From NCBI GenBank assembly GCA_934122215.1, contig CAKOWF010000022.1:1-16790 (forward strand): a stretch of 16,790 nucleotides of DNA. Reading direction: 5' to 3'. A program made the position numbers and the translations under genes. Source of the DNA: an uncultured Bacilli bacterium (GTDB lineage: Bacteria; Bacillota_I; Bacilli_A; RF39; UBA660). Positions 8,010 through 14,974 of the stretch are shown in pieces (position 1 is the first letter of the stretch; each line of letters starts with the position of its first letter). The notes under the pieces were generated by a model, which had not been told where the DNA came from, made no database searches, and was given only the letters and a program-made list of their open reading frames with translations.

Positions 8010-8158
8010 TTTTTACTGGAGAAAACAATAAAGGAATTGTTAGTTTTAAAGAACTAAATTGGTCAACAGAAAAAGGTCCACTATTAGACCTTACTAATGA
8101 TGCTTTAGAAGCAAATGAGGAATATTTTGCTACTATTAATTTTAATATAGAAGAATAA
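8003..8158 (+). pseudogene. Detached C-terminal tail of the WxL-like protein
   Basis: In the frame starting ACA at 8003 the sequence reads TLVFTGENNKG, then IVSFKELNWS, then GPLLDLTND, and ends EEYFATINFNIEE at TAA 8156-8158. There is no start codon or ribosome binding site for it. It fits the missing second half of a WxL-like domain (TLVFTG strand and a terminal Y.ATI.F.I strand). Inserting one T in AGCAATCTACA, to give AGC AAT TCT ACA, joins it to the upstream gene as TSNSTLVFTG. It is therefore part of the same ancestral gene, not a separate protein. Confidence 0.75.
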
Positions 8159-8219
8159 CTAAATTAATTTTTTAATTATTTTCAGTAATTTTTATGATAA
8201 TACATGAAAATTAAAAGGC

Positions 8220-8249
8220 AAAAAATAGGATTAATTTCCTATTTTTTTT
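8220..8249. terminator. Bidirectional terminator between convergent genes
   Basis: AAAAAATAGGA (8220-8230) pairs with TCCTATTTTTT (8237-8247) around loop TTAATT, with eight T's on the plus side. It serves the plus-strand surface gene. On the minus strand it contains the stop codon (8239-8241) of the 174-residue gene. Confidence 0.85.
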
Positions 8250-8763
8250 GCTTTTGTATCAATTCAATATTTGGATGCTTAATTAACTTAATCATATCAA
8301 ATGGTACAGGATTTCTATAGCCTGATGATTTCATATGTCTAACTGTAGGGTCAAATGATAAATGACATCCATTATCATATGCAGGAACAAAATATTCTTT
8401 ATATGCAGGGCATTCTATTATAACACTACCATATCTTAAGGATACACCACCTAAATACCAATCAACTCCCATATTATTATTGTATATTTTACCATCTTCT
8501 TCATATTCTATATACTCATCATTCTTACTATTCCCATAAATATATCCAAGTTCTAAATATTTATCATATAATTCTTCACTTATTGCCCTATAAACACAAT
8601 CACTTTTTAACTCATAACCATCTATATTTTTTATTGGATGATCTCTTCCTAATAATAGTTTTTCTCTAAAATCTAGTTTTATATTATTAATTATTTTTTC
8701 TTGTGCTGAACGTAATTCTTTATCATTTGAAAGTGGCATCTCTGATACATTATATAACTCCAT
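8239..8763 (-). CDS. Conserved-looking protein of unknown function
   Basis: This encodes 174 residues from ATG 8763. I do not recognise the family with confidence. It is soluble, with no signal or membrane segment. Residues about 56-75 (CVYRAISEELYDKYLELGYI) look like the first strand and helix of R-S-E-type ADP-ribosyltransferase folds. Later come GVDWYLGGVSLRYGSVIIECP and DPTVRHMKSSGYRNPVP, whose Gly, Arg, His and Pro density suggests a conserved active or binding surface. There is no obvious ExE motif, so enzyme activity is not claimed. It sits 8 nt after the Ca2+-ATPase, and its AGGTGA ribosome binding site overlaps that gene's TAG stop. This implies coupled expression and perhaps a linked role. 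Confidence 0.6.
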   Translation of the reverse strand: MELYNVSEMPLSNDKELRSAQEKIINNIKLDFREKLLLGRDHPIKNIDGYELKSDCVYRAISEELYDKYLELGYIYGNSKNDEYIEYEEDGKIYNNNMGVDWYLGGVSLRYGSVIIECPAYKEYFVPAYDNGCHLSFDPTVRHMKSSGYRNPVPFDMIKLIKHPNIELIQKQKK

Positions 8764-8771
8764 AAAATCAC

Positions 8772-11375
8772 CTAATCTTTAAATAATTTAACTAATATAG
8801 TTTTTGTTAATTCATCTATTAAAAATATTGTTAACACTATTATTATACAATATATTAATTGAAATAGTGATAACCTAACTATACCAAACATACTTTTTAA
8901 AGGTGTTATAAATAATAGTATTTGAATTAGAAGTAAAATGATCATACTTTTATTCATAACTTTATTTTTAAACATTCCTTCAAATATTATATTTTTCTTT
9001 AAATTTCTACAAGTAAATGCAAATATCATTTCAAGTAGTATCAAACATAAAAATGCCATTGATATTGAAGTACTAACTCCATATATATTAACACTTGTAA
9101 AATATACAAATAAAATTACACTTGTTTTTAATAATGATGACAAGAATATTTTTGATAATAAAAATGGTGTGAAAAAAGTATTTGTATTTTTAACTTTTCG
9201 TTCCATAATATCATTAGTGCCCTCTTCAAATGATAAGGCAATAGCTGGTATAGAATCTGTTATTAAATTAATATATAATAATTGAATTGGCAAGAATATT
9301 TCTATTCCAAATATCATTCCAATAAAAACTACCAATACTTCTGCTATATTACCTGTAATTAAATATACCAAAACATTTCTAATGTTATCATATATTCTTC
9401 TTCCTTCTTCTACAGCGGTTACTATTGTAGAAAAACTATCATCTGCTAATATAATATCAGAAACATTTTTGGAAACTTCTGTTCCAGTAATACCCATTCC
9501 TATTCCAATATCTGCTTTTTTAAGTGCTGGAGCATCATTTACTCCATCTCCTGTCATAGCTACTACTACATTATTTTCTTTCCAAGCATTAACAATTTCT
9601 AATTTGTTCATAGGACTTACTCGAGCATATACTGAATATTCTTTTACTTTATCTTTCAATTCTTGTTTAGATAATTTATCTATTTCTGTTCCAGTAATAG
9701 CTTCTTTTCTATTACTTAATATCCCAATTTCTTTACTAATAGCAATAGCCGTATCCAATGAATCACCAGTTATCATTATAGGTTTTATATTAGCAAGTTT
9801 ACATTCATTAATAGCTTCTTTAACATCTAGTCTAGGTGGATCTATCATTAAAGTCATTCCAACAAATATTAAGTTATTTTCTAAATTAATATCTAAATTA
9901 TATTCATCACTTATTTCTTTAAAAGCAAAAGCTAATATTCTATATGCTTTATTAGATAATTCTTTTTCTTTATTTTTTAATTCTTGTTTTTTACTATCAC
10001 CTAAATCACTGATATTACCATTTTCATATATTTTAGTACAGCAATTAATTATTGAATCAAAACTACCTTTAGTTAATATTTTTATACATTTATCATACCT
10101 ATTAATTGTTGACATCATTTTTCTATCAGAATCAAATGGTAATTCACCAATTCTTAAGATTTTACTTCTCAAGTCATTTACATCAATCAAATGATCTTCA
10201 CAAATATTATATAGAGCTATTTCTGTAGAATCTCCTATATATTTATCATCACTTTTTTCTACATCATTATTTAAAGCCATCATTTCTAATAAATCATTAT
10301 TTATTTCTTCTTTTGAATCAATTAATTTATTATCAAAATAAATTCCTACTACAGTCATTTTATTTTGAGTAATTGTACCTGTTTTATCCGAACAAATTAC
10401 TTCGGTACAACCTAGTGTTTCAACAGAAGATAATTTTCTTACTATGGCTTTCTTTTTTGACATTGTTGCTACACCTAATGATAAAGTGATAGTAATAACT
10501 GCCGGTAATCCTTCTGGAATAGCAGCTACAGCTAGTGAAATAGATAACATTATAACTTCACTAATTTTCATTCCTTTGATTAATCCTATAATAAACATAA
10601 TAAATATTATTACAAAAATTATTATTGATAAAAATTTGCTTATATCATTTATTTTTCTTTCTAAAGGAGTTACCTCTTTTATTTCTTCAGTTAAAGTCTT
10701 AGCTATTAAACCAAATTCGGTATCCATTCCCGTACTTGTTACTACCGCTATACATTTACCATATGTTATGTTTGTACCAGAATATATCATATTTGTTCTG
10801 TTTTGTAATGGTAGTTCACCATCTAATTTTGATGATGTTTTAGATACATTAGTTGATTCACCAGTTAATGATGATTCATCACATTTAAGTGAAGCCTCAT
10901 ATATAATTCTAGCATCTGCCGGTACTGTATCACCTGCTTCTAATACTAAAATATCACCTATAACTATATCTTCTGAATCAATTTCAATAATTTTTCCTTC
11001 TCTTTTTACTTTTGTTTTAGTAGTTTGAAGTTTTTTTAATTCTTCTAATGCTTTATCAGCTTTTAATTCTTGAATATACCCTACAATTGCATTTATTATT
11101 ACAATGAGTAAAATAATAATACTATCAGTAAATGATTCATTATTTATAATTGATAAGATAAATGAAACAATAGCTGATAATATTAAAATAATTATCATTA
11201 TATCTTTAAATTGACATAAAAATTTTTTTATTTTTGATTGCTTATTTGTTACTTTTAATTTATTTTTTCCATATTTTTTTAATCTATTTGCTACTTCTAT
11301 ATTTTTAAGACCTTCTTCATTAGAGTCTAAATTATTTAATACTTCTTCTATGTCAAAATTATAATAATTCATCAT
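8772..11375 (-). CDS. Calcium-transporting P-type ATPase (P2A, SERCA-like)
   Basis: This encodes 867 residues, normal for bacterial PacL/YloB-type pumps. It should use ATP to expel Ca2+ across the cytoplasmic membrane. The order is cation-ATPase N domain (5-45), helix pair (58-103), actuator domain with TGES (171-174), PEGLP in M4 (287-291), phosphorylation site DKTGT with Asp330, nucleotide domain with KGSFD (437-440), MITGD (534-538), hinge TGDGVNDAP (608-616), then C-terminal helices. Residues matching SERCA Ca2+ ligands are all present: Glu288 in M4, Asn676 and Glu679 in M5, Asn703/Thr706/Asp707 in M6, and Glu782 in M8. The start is ATG 11375 with AAGGAAAG upstream; an adjacent ATG at 11372 is possible. 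The start lies inside the 3' end of a small upstream ORF, suggesting translational coupling. Confidence 0.95.
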   Translation of the reverse strand: MMNYYNFDIEEVLNNLDSNEEGLKNIEVANRLKKYGKNKLKVTNKQSKIKKFLCQFKDIMIIILILSAIVSFILSIINNESFTDSIIILLIVIINAIVGYIQELKADKALEELKKLQTTKTKVKREGKIIEIDSEDIVIGDILVLEAGDTVPADARIIYEASLKCDESSLTGESTNVSKTSSKLDGELPLQNRTNMIYSGTNITYGKCIAVVTSTGMDTEFGLIAKTLTEEIKEVTPLERKINDISKFLSIIIFVIIFIMFIIGLIKGMKISEVIMLSISLAVAAIPEGLPAVITITLSLGVATMSKKKAIVRKLSSVETLGCTEVICSDKTGTITQNKMTVVGIYFDNKLIDSKEEINNDLLEMMALNNDVEKSDDKYIGDSTEIALYNICEDHLIDVNDLRSKILRIGELPFDSDRKMMSTINRYDKCIKILTKGSFDSIINCCTKIYENGNISDLGDSKKQELKNKEKELSNKAYRILAFAFKEISDEYNLDINLENNLIFVGMTLMIDPPRLDVKEAINECKLANIKPIMITGDSLDTAIAISKEIGILSNRKEAITGTEIDKLSKQELKDKVKEYSVYARVSPMNKLEIVNAWKENNVVVAMTGDGVNDAPALKKADIGIGMGITGTEVSKNVSDIILADDSFSTIVTAVEEGRRIYDNIRNVLVYLITGNIAEVLVVFIGMIFGIEIFLPIQLLYINLITDSIPAIALSFEEGTNDIMERKVKNTNTFFTPFLLSKIFLSSLLKTSVILFVYFTSVNIYGVSTSISMAFLCLILLEMIFAFTCRNLKKNIIFEGMFKNKVMNKSMIILLLIQILLFITPLKSMFGIVRLSLFQLIYCIIIVLTIFLIDELTKTILVKLFKD

Positions 11376-11502
11376 TTATCTTTCCTTGATTTTTATCTAA
11401 TTTATTAAGCATCAACAATATATTTTTTTCATTAGTTTTTATTTGATATTGTAATTTAGAAAATTTTTTATTTAATTTTAATTCCATAAGTATATTTTTC
11501 AT
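11359..11502 (-). CDS. 47-residue small protein upstream of the Ca2+-ATPase
   Basis: ATG 11500-11502 follows a strong GGAGGT ribosome binding site at the right distance. The product begins MKNILMELKLNKKFSKLQYQ and ends GKINDELL at TAA 11359-11361. It is Lys/Leu/Asn rich with heptad-like Leu/Ile spacing, so a short amphipathic helix or coiled coil is likely; it has no membrane segment. The last 17 nt overlap the ATPase start in another frame, so translating ribosomes would deliver onto the ATPase start. It could be a pump regulator, or a leader peptide whose translation sets ATPase output. I recognise no family. The ribosome binding site and position are direct evidence; function is unknown. 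Confidence 0.6.
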   Translation of the reverse strand: MKNILMELKLNKKFSKLQYQIKTNEKNILLMLNKLDKNQGKINDELL

Positions 11503-11523
11503 GTTTACCTCCAACTTATAATT

Positions 11524-11571
11524 ATTACTTCAATTATTATTATATCACACTTCAAATATATTTGAAGTAAT
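11524..11571. promoter_or_regulatory. Operator region: 20-bp palindrome plus a third half-site
   Basis: ACTTCAAATATATTTGAAGT at 11549-11568 is its own reverse complement. A third half-site, ATTACTTCAA (11524-11533), matches the complement of TTGAAGTAAT (11562-11571). The sites lie between the divergent XRE gene and the small-ORF/ATPase operon. A minus-strand TATAAT (plus-strand 11539-11544) and a plus-strand TATAAT (11577-11582) flank the palindrome. A repressor bound here would block both promoters; the neighbouring XRE protein is the natural candidate. Confidence 0.7.
11539..11544 (-). promoter_or_regulatory. -10 box of the small-ORF/ATPase operon promoter
   Basis: It reads TATAAT on the minus strand, 36 nt before the small-protein ATG at 11502. 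The palindrome (11549-11568) covers the spacer and -35 position, where only a weak TTCAAA-type hexamer is available. This layout fits repression by occlusion. Confidence 0.45.
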
Positions 11572-11576
11572 AATTA

Positions 11577-11582
11577 TATAAT
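11577..11582 (+). promoter_or_regulatory. -10 box of the XRE gene promoter
   Basis: A perfect TATAAT 34 nt before the ATG at 11617 and 8 nt downstream of the palindrome. No good -35 hexamer is seen at 17 bp; the palindrome occupies that position. Confidence 0.45.
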
Positions 11583-11616
11583 TTAAACAGAAAGTTATTA
11601 TTTACTGAGGTATTTT

Positions 11617-11961
11617 ATGAAAGATAATATGATGATGAAAAATTTAAAAAAGATTGTAAAAGCTAAAAACAAATCACTTACTTCTTTAGCAGTTGAATTA
11701 GAAGTTTCTCAAGAAGCTATAAGCCAATATATAAGTGGCAAAATAAAACCTAAGACTAAAACAATTATTGAAATGGCTAAAATATTAGATACATCTACTG
11801 ATTATTTGTTAGGATTAACTGACAATCCTACTCCGAATGATTTTTATTTAACAGAAAAAGAAAATATATTAATTAATAATTATCGTTCTTTAAGCAATGA
11901 TGAAAAAATACAAGTTGAAGCTTATATACAAGCAATGATTGATATTAAAAATTCTAAATAA
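11617..11961 (+). CDS. XRE-family (HTH_3) transcriptional regulator
   Basis: This encodes 114 residues from ATG 11617 with GAGG upstream. The Cro/CI-type helix-turn-helix spans about residues 8-66. SLTSLAVELEVSQEAISQYISG forms the two recognition helices, and KPKTKTIIEMAKILDTSTDYLLGLTD is the closing motif of this family. The C-terminal part (LTEKENILINNYRSLSNDEKIQVEAYI) is a helical dimerisation-type extension common in short XRE repressors. It is transcribed divergently from the small-ORF/ATPase/unknown operon across a 114-bp region holding a palindromic operator. The inference is that it represses itself and that operon. The ligand or signal is not visible; Ca2+ or envelope stress would be guesses. 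Confidence 0.9.
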   Translation: MKDNMMMKNLKKIVKAKNKSLTSLAVELEVSQEAISQYISGKIKPKTKTIIEMAKILDTSTDYLLGLTDNPTPNDFYLTEKENILINNYRSLSNDEKIQVEAYIQAMIDIKNSK

Positions 11962-11980
11962 GGTTCTACCTTATTTTTTT
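11956..11980. terminator. Terminator at the XRE / DUF3298 convergent junction
   Basis: AAATAAGGT (11956-11964), loop TCT and ACCTTATTT (11968-11976) form a 9-bp stem followed by T's to 11980 on the plus strand. It contains the stop codons of both convergent genes (TAA 11959-11961 plus; TAG from 11966-11968 minus). Confidence 0.8.
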
Positions 11981-12616
11981 GTAATCCAATACTACATTAA
12001 ATTCACCTTGACTATAAGGCGCTACTTGATATTGTGGAAAGAATAAAATTATTCCATTTTTACTGAATACAAAATTTGTAAAGTTTTCTTTTTTTGGTTT
12101 TGTACCTTCATATAACATAGTTGAAGAAGTTATTTTATCATTACTTTTTAATATTTCTCTACTATTTTCAGAAAATATATTTAAAATATTTTGATTTTTA
12201 TTTATCAAATCATCTATCGTAATTATTACATTATTTTTTATATCATAAACAACTGTATAAATTCTATGATTAGGATGTGCTCCTCCTGTATAATCTTCTA
12301 TCCTAAATATATAAGATATATAATTGTCATACTCATAACAATCATATAAAATTATTAATGAATAATATTGATTAATAGGATAATCAGAACTATTAATATT
12401 TTCTTTAAATTCTTTTATATATTCATATATTTTATCATTAATAACATTATTTAACTTAGAATAATCAGTTTTAGGATAGTAAGCTATTATTTTATAGTTA
12501 TTGTTTTTTTCTTCTATTTTATATTCATTATTACTTATTGCTTTTACATTTATTATATAAATACAAAAAATTAAATTTATTATTAAAAATAAAATTATTA
12601 AATATTTTAATTTCAT
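11966..12616 (-). CDS. Membrane-anchored DUF3298 (PdaC/RsiV-like) protein
   Basis: This encodes 216 residues from ATG 12616, with a modest GGTGAT ribosome binding site. An N-terminal hydrophobic segment (about 4-24) is a signal anchor or uncleaved signal peptide, so the rest lies outside the membrane. Residues about 30-95 form the DUF4163-like half. DUF3298 follows, with EDYTGGAHPNHRIYTVVYD and then FFPQYQVAPYSQGEFNVVLDY, where the GGAHP and P-Y-A-P-Y-S-G motifs are characteristic. In relatives this module is the C-terminal part of the anti-sigma factor RsiV, which binds lysozyme, or accompanies the PdaC deacetylase catalytic domain. Here neither an anti-sigma nor a deacetylase domain is attached and no sigma gene is adjacent. 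It is a stand-alone sensor or binding domain of unknown ligand. Confidence 0.85.
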   Translation of the reverse strand: MKLKYLIILFLIINLIFCIYIINVKAISNNEYKIEEKNNNYKIIAYYPKTDYSKLNNVINDKIYEYIKEFKENINSSDYPINQYYSLIILYDCYEYDNYISYIFRIEDYTGGAHPNHRIYTVVYDIKNNVIITIDDLINKNQNILNIFSENSREILKSNDKITSSTMLYEGTKPKKENFTNFVFSKNGIILFFPQYQVAPYSQGEFNVVLDYKKIR

Positions 12617-12639
12617 ATTATCACCATTAAATAATATTC

Positions 12640-12668
12640 AATATAAAAATATTTATAAATCAATTCAA
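12640..12668 (-). promoter_or_regulatory. SigA-type promoter of the DUF3298 gene
   Basis: On the minus strand, TTGAAT (12663-12668), an exact 17-bp spacer and TATATT (12640-12645) lie 23 nt before the start codon at 12616. Four of six bases fit the -35 consensus and five of six the -10. Confidence 0.45.
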
Positions 12669-12699
12669 TTATGTTATCATATTAATGATAGGAGGATAT

Positions 12700-13491
12700 A
12701 TGAATATAGAAGAAATACTAACTGGTAAATATATATGGACAATATTAATATCATTTTTAATAGCTATTGTTATATTAAAAATAAAAGATAAAATTATTAA
12801 TAAATCAATTAAAAAAATTGGTTCTATCAAAACAGAAGAAAGCAAGAAAAAATTAACTTATATAAAGTTAATTGATCATATTATCAACTACATTGTTATA
12901 ATTATTTTATTTCTTATTATTTTACAATTATTTGGTGTTGATGTAACATCTATTATAGCTGGTATTGGTGTTGTTTCATTAGTAGCCGGACTTGCATTAC
13001 AGGATGCCTTAAAAGACATTATAATGGGATTCAACATTATAGTAGATAATTATTTTTCTGTAGGTGATGTTATTAAAATTGGCGAAGTTGAAGGAAAAGT
13101 AATTGAAGTTGGAGTTAAATCAACTAAATTAAAAGATGTAAACAACGATAATATTTTAGTTATATCTAATAGAAATATAAATGAATCTTTAAAAATATCT
13201 GATTTAAATGGTATTGATATACCATTACCATATGAGGAAGATACATTAAAAATTGAAAAAATAATCAATGAAATAATTATTAAATTAAAAGAAAATAATG
13301 ATATAAAAGAGGTTAAATATTTGGGAATAAATGAATTTGGTGATTCTGCTATAATATATAAAATATTACTAACATGTTCACCAGATAAAAAATTATCTAC
13401 TAAAAGATTTGCTTTAAGAACTATAAAAATAATGTTAGATAAAAATAATATAACAATTCCATATAATCAGTTAGATATACATCAAAAATAG
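12700..13491 (+). CDS. mscS: Small-conductance mechanosensitive channel, MscS family
   Basis: This encodes 263 residues. I start at ATG 12700 because GGAGG (12691-12695) lies just upstream; an in-frame ATG at 12685 precedes that site. Membrane helices lie at about 11-28 and 60-80. The pore helix TM3 is at about 83-111 and carries the Gly/Ala pattern IIAGIGVVSLVAGLALQDAL, followed by the family motif DIIMGFNIIVDNYFSVGDVIKIG. The cytoplasmic beta and alpha/beta domains follow (GEVEGKVIEVGVKSTKLK, then a C-terminal half with DNNITIPYNQ-type ending). It opens under membrane tension to release solutes on osmotic downshock. Its length matches compact MscS channels. It is a single-gene unit between two convergent or divergent minus-strand genes. 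Confidence 0.93.
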   Translation: MNIEEILTGKYIWTILISFLIAIVILKIKDKIINKSIKKIGSIKTEESKKKLTYIKLIDHIINYIVIIILFLIILQLFGVDVTSIIAGIGVVSLVAGLALQDALKDIIMGFNIIVDNYFSVGDVIKIGEVEGKVIEVGVKSTKLKDVNNDNILVISNRNINESLKISDLNGIDIPLPYEEDTLKIEKIINEIIIKLKENNDIKEVKYLGINEFGDSAIIYKILLTCSPDKKLSTKRFALRTIKIMLDKNNITIPYNQLDIHQK

Positions 13492-13513
13492 GATTTTTTA
13501 AATCCTATTTTTT
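13484..13513. terminator. Terminator at the mscS / DUF4097 convergent junction
   Basis: A perfect 13-bp stem, AAAAATAGGATTT (13484-13496) and AAATCCTATTTTT (13500-13512), with a TTT loop. A/T tracts give U-runs both ways. The stop codons of both genes lie inside the stem (TAG 13489-13491 plus; TAG from 13505-13507 minus). Confidence 0.88.
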
Positions 13514-14284
13514 GTATATTTTTATTTCTCCTATACCACCACTAATAGATATATTATTAGATCCATTACCTACTACTTCATTATCTGATATTTCTTGATT
13601 GTCGATTGTTACTTTTCCTATGCCTTTATTTATTTTTAATTTATAATCATCACCAATTAAGTTTAATTCTAAATTGCCTATTCCTGTATCTAAATTACTA
13701 TTTCCAGATATAAAAGAGGTAATTATAGTTTCTCCAATTCCCATATCGAAATCTAAATTATTTAATTTACCATTGTTGATTTTAAAACTTCCTAATCCTG
13801 TATCTATATATGCACTATTTGTTTCAATATTATCAATTACAGTTTCACCAACACCTAAATTTAAATTTAATTTATTTGTCATTAAATTTTCTATATATAA
13901 AGTTCCTGATCCATTATTTATTTTTGTTTCTTCTAAATTAGCTGGGACATATATCGTAAGTTCTCCAGTATTATTTTTAAATATGTTATGTTTATTTTCT
14001 GATATTTTTAATGTATTATTTAATGATTTTATTTCTATATTAGAATTATTTGTTTCTACAATATACTTATCACCTTGTTTAATATTGATATTTGTGTATT
14101 TTATATCAACATCTAGATTTTGAAATGATTCTACTTCATATGTTTTAAGTTCACCTATATTATTTTTACCAAATATATGGGTTATAGCATATATACCAGT
14201 TAATATACTTGAGAATATAGTAACAATTAAAAATATAGCAAAGGCTATGGCTACATTTTTAATTATTTTTTGTGATGTACTCAC
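13505..14284 (-). CDS. DUF4097-family membrane-anchored beta-solenoid protein
   Basis: This encodes 259 residues with a GTG start (14282-14284). An N-terminal membrane helix (about 12-35) is followed by a repeated beta-strand domain of the DUF4097 type. Its repeats are GVGETVIDNI, TGLGSFKINN, MGIGETIITS, TGIGNLELNL, KGIGKVTIDN and GGIGEIKIYK, each about 20 residues apart with a conserved G-x-G turn. This spacing suggests a beta-helix or solenoid. Such proteins accompany envelope-stress genes (LiaF, PspC, DUF1700), but their biochemical role is unknown. The start overlaps the upstream LiaF-like stop as GTGA, indicating translational coupling. The GTG start and the distance of GGAG from it suggest lower output than for its partner. 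Confidence 0.85.
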   Translation of the reverse strand: MSTSQKIIKNVAIAFAIFLIVTIFSSILTGIYAITHIFGKNNIGELKTYEVESFQNLDVDIKYTNINIKQGDKYIVETNNSNIEIKSLNNTLKISENKHNIFKNNTGELTIYVPANLEETKINNGSGTLYIENLMTNKLNLNLGVGETVIDNIETNSAYIDTGLGSFKINNGKLNNLDFDMGIGETIITSFISGNSNLDTGIGNLELNLIGDDYKLKINKGIGKVTIDNQEISDNEVVGNGSNNISISGGIGEIKIYKK

Positions 14285-14955
14285 TTAATATCTACTCCAC
14301 CAAATAAACAAGTTGAGTTTATATAAATTGTATATTTAGAATCATTATTTCTGTTTTTTCGTTTATCATCTACTCCACCAAATATAGAAGTTGATTTTAC
14401 TTTAACATTTATATCTTCTGGAATAAATAAGTCTATACCACCAAATATACTTGATGTATTTATTACTACATCTTCATTTATTTTGGCATTTCTTAAATCA
14501 ATTGTAACTTCACCAAATACTGCTGTTAAATCTGTACCTGTAAATTCATCATCAATATTTATTTTTTGGCTTGAAAATGTAGAACAATAACTACCTTTTT
14601 TATTGTTATTTAATTTTCCTATTTGTTCACTTATTTTTTTATTAAAAACATCTTTAAATATAATAGATAATCCTATTATTACTAATATAGCTGGTATTAA
14701 TAATTTCCAGAATAATTCAAAACTTAATATATTTTGACAACATAATAATAAGAAAATACCTATTAATATTCCTATAATACTTCCTGTTTTATCATTGTCA
14801 TTAAATAATCCTATAAAGCATGGAACAATTATAAATAAAGTCCACCATCCATCAAAGAAAATATCAATGTTTGTTAATCCAATAGCATTACATCCTAATA
14901 TAACACCTACTATTATTAAAATTAACCCCCATAATAAACTGGTAAATTTTTTCAT
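14281..14955 (-). CDS. LiaF-like membrane protein (LiaI/LiaF transmembrane region plus LiaF C-terminal domain)
   Basis: This encodes 224 residues. I start at ATG 14953-14955: AGGAG lies 8 nt upstream, and the promoter predicted at 14975-15003 would begin transcription downstream of the alternative ATG at 14976. Four hydrophobic segments fill about residues 5-110 (SLLWGLILIIVGVILG first), as in the LiaI/LiaF-like membrane region. The C-terminal half is the cell-wall-active antibiotic response (LiaF) beta domain, with three FGGVD/FGGID turns plus one FGEVTID. In characterised Bacillota, LiaF inhibits the LiaS sensor kinase until envelope damage. No LiaRS genes occur in this window, so any partner kinase must be elsewhere or absent. 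It is coupled to the DUF4097 gene. Confidence 0.87.
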   Translation of the reverse strand: MKKFTSLLWGLILIIVGVILGCNAIGLTNIDIFFDGWWTLFIIVPCFIGLFNDNDKTGSIIGILIGIFLLLCCQNILSFELFWKLLIPAILVIIGLSIIFKDVFNKKISEQIGKLNNNKKGSYCSTFSSQKINIDDEFTGTDLTAVFGEVTIDLRNAKINEDVVINTSSIFGGIDLFIPEDINVKVKSTSIFGGVDDKRKNRNNDSKYTIYINSTCLFGGVDIK

Positions 14956-14974
14956 TATATCACTCCTCATATAC

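Noticed and set aside
9382..10194. Long plus-strand ORF antisense to the Ca2+-ATPase
   Set aside because: It mirrors codon structure of a gene with every P-type ATPase motif; no ribosome binding site or recognisable domain.
10444..11028. Second plus-strand ORF antisense to the Ca2+-ATPase
   Set aside because: Same reasoning: shadow frame over the actuator and M4 region.
13674..14123. Plus-strand ORF of 149 residues across the DUF4097 gene
   Set aside because: Its Pro-rich repeats are the complement of the repeated Gly codons in DUF4097; not an independent gene.
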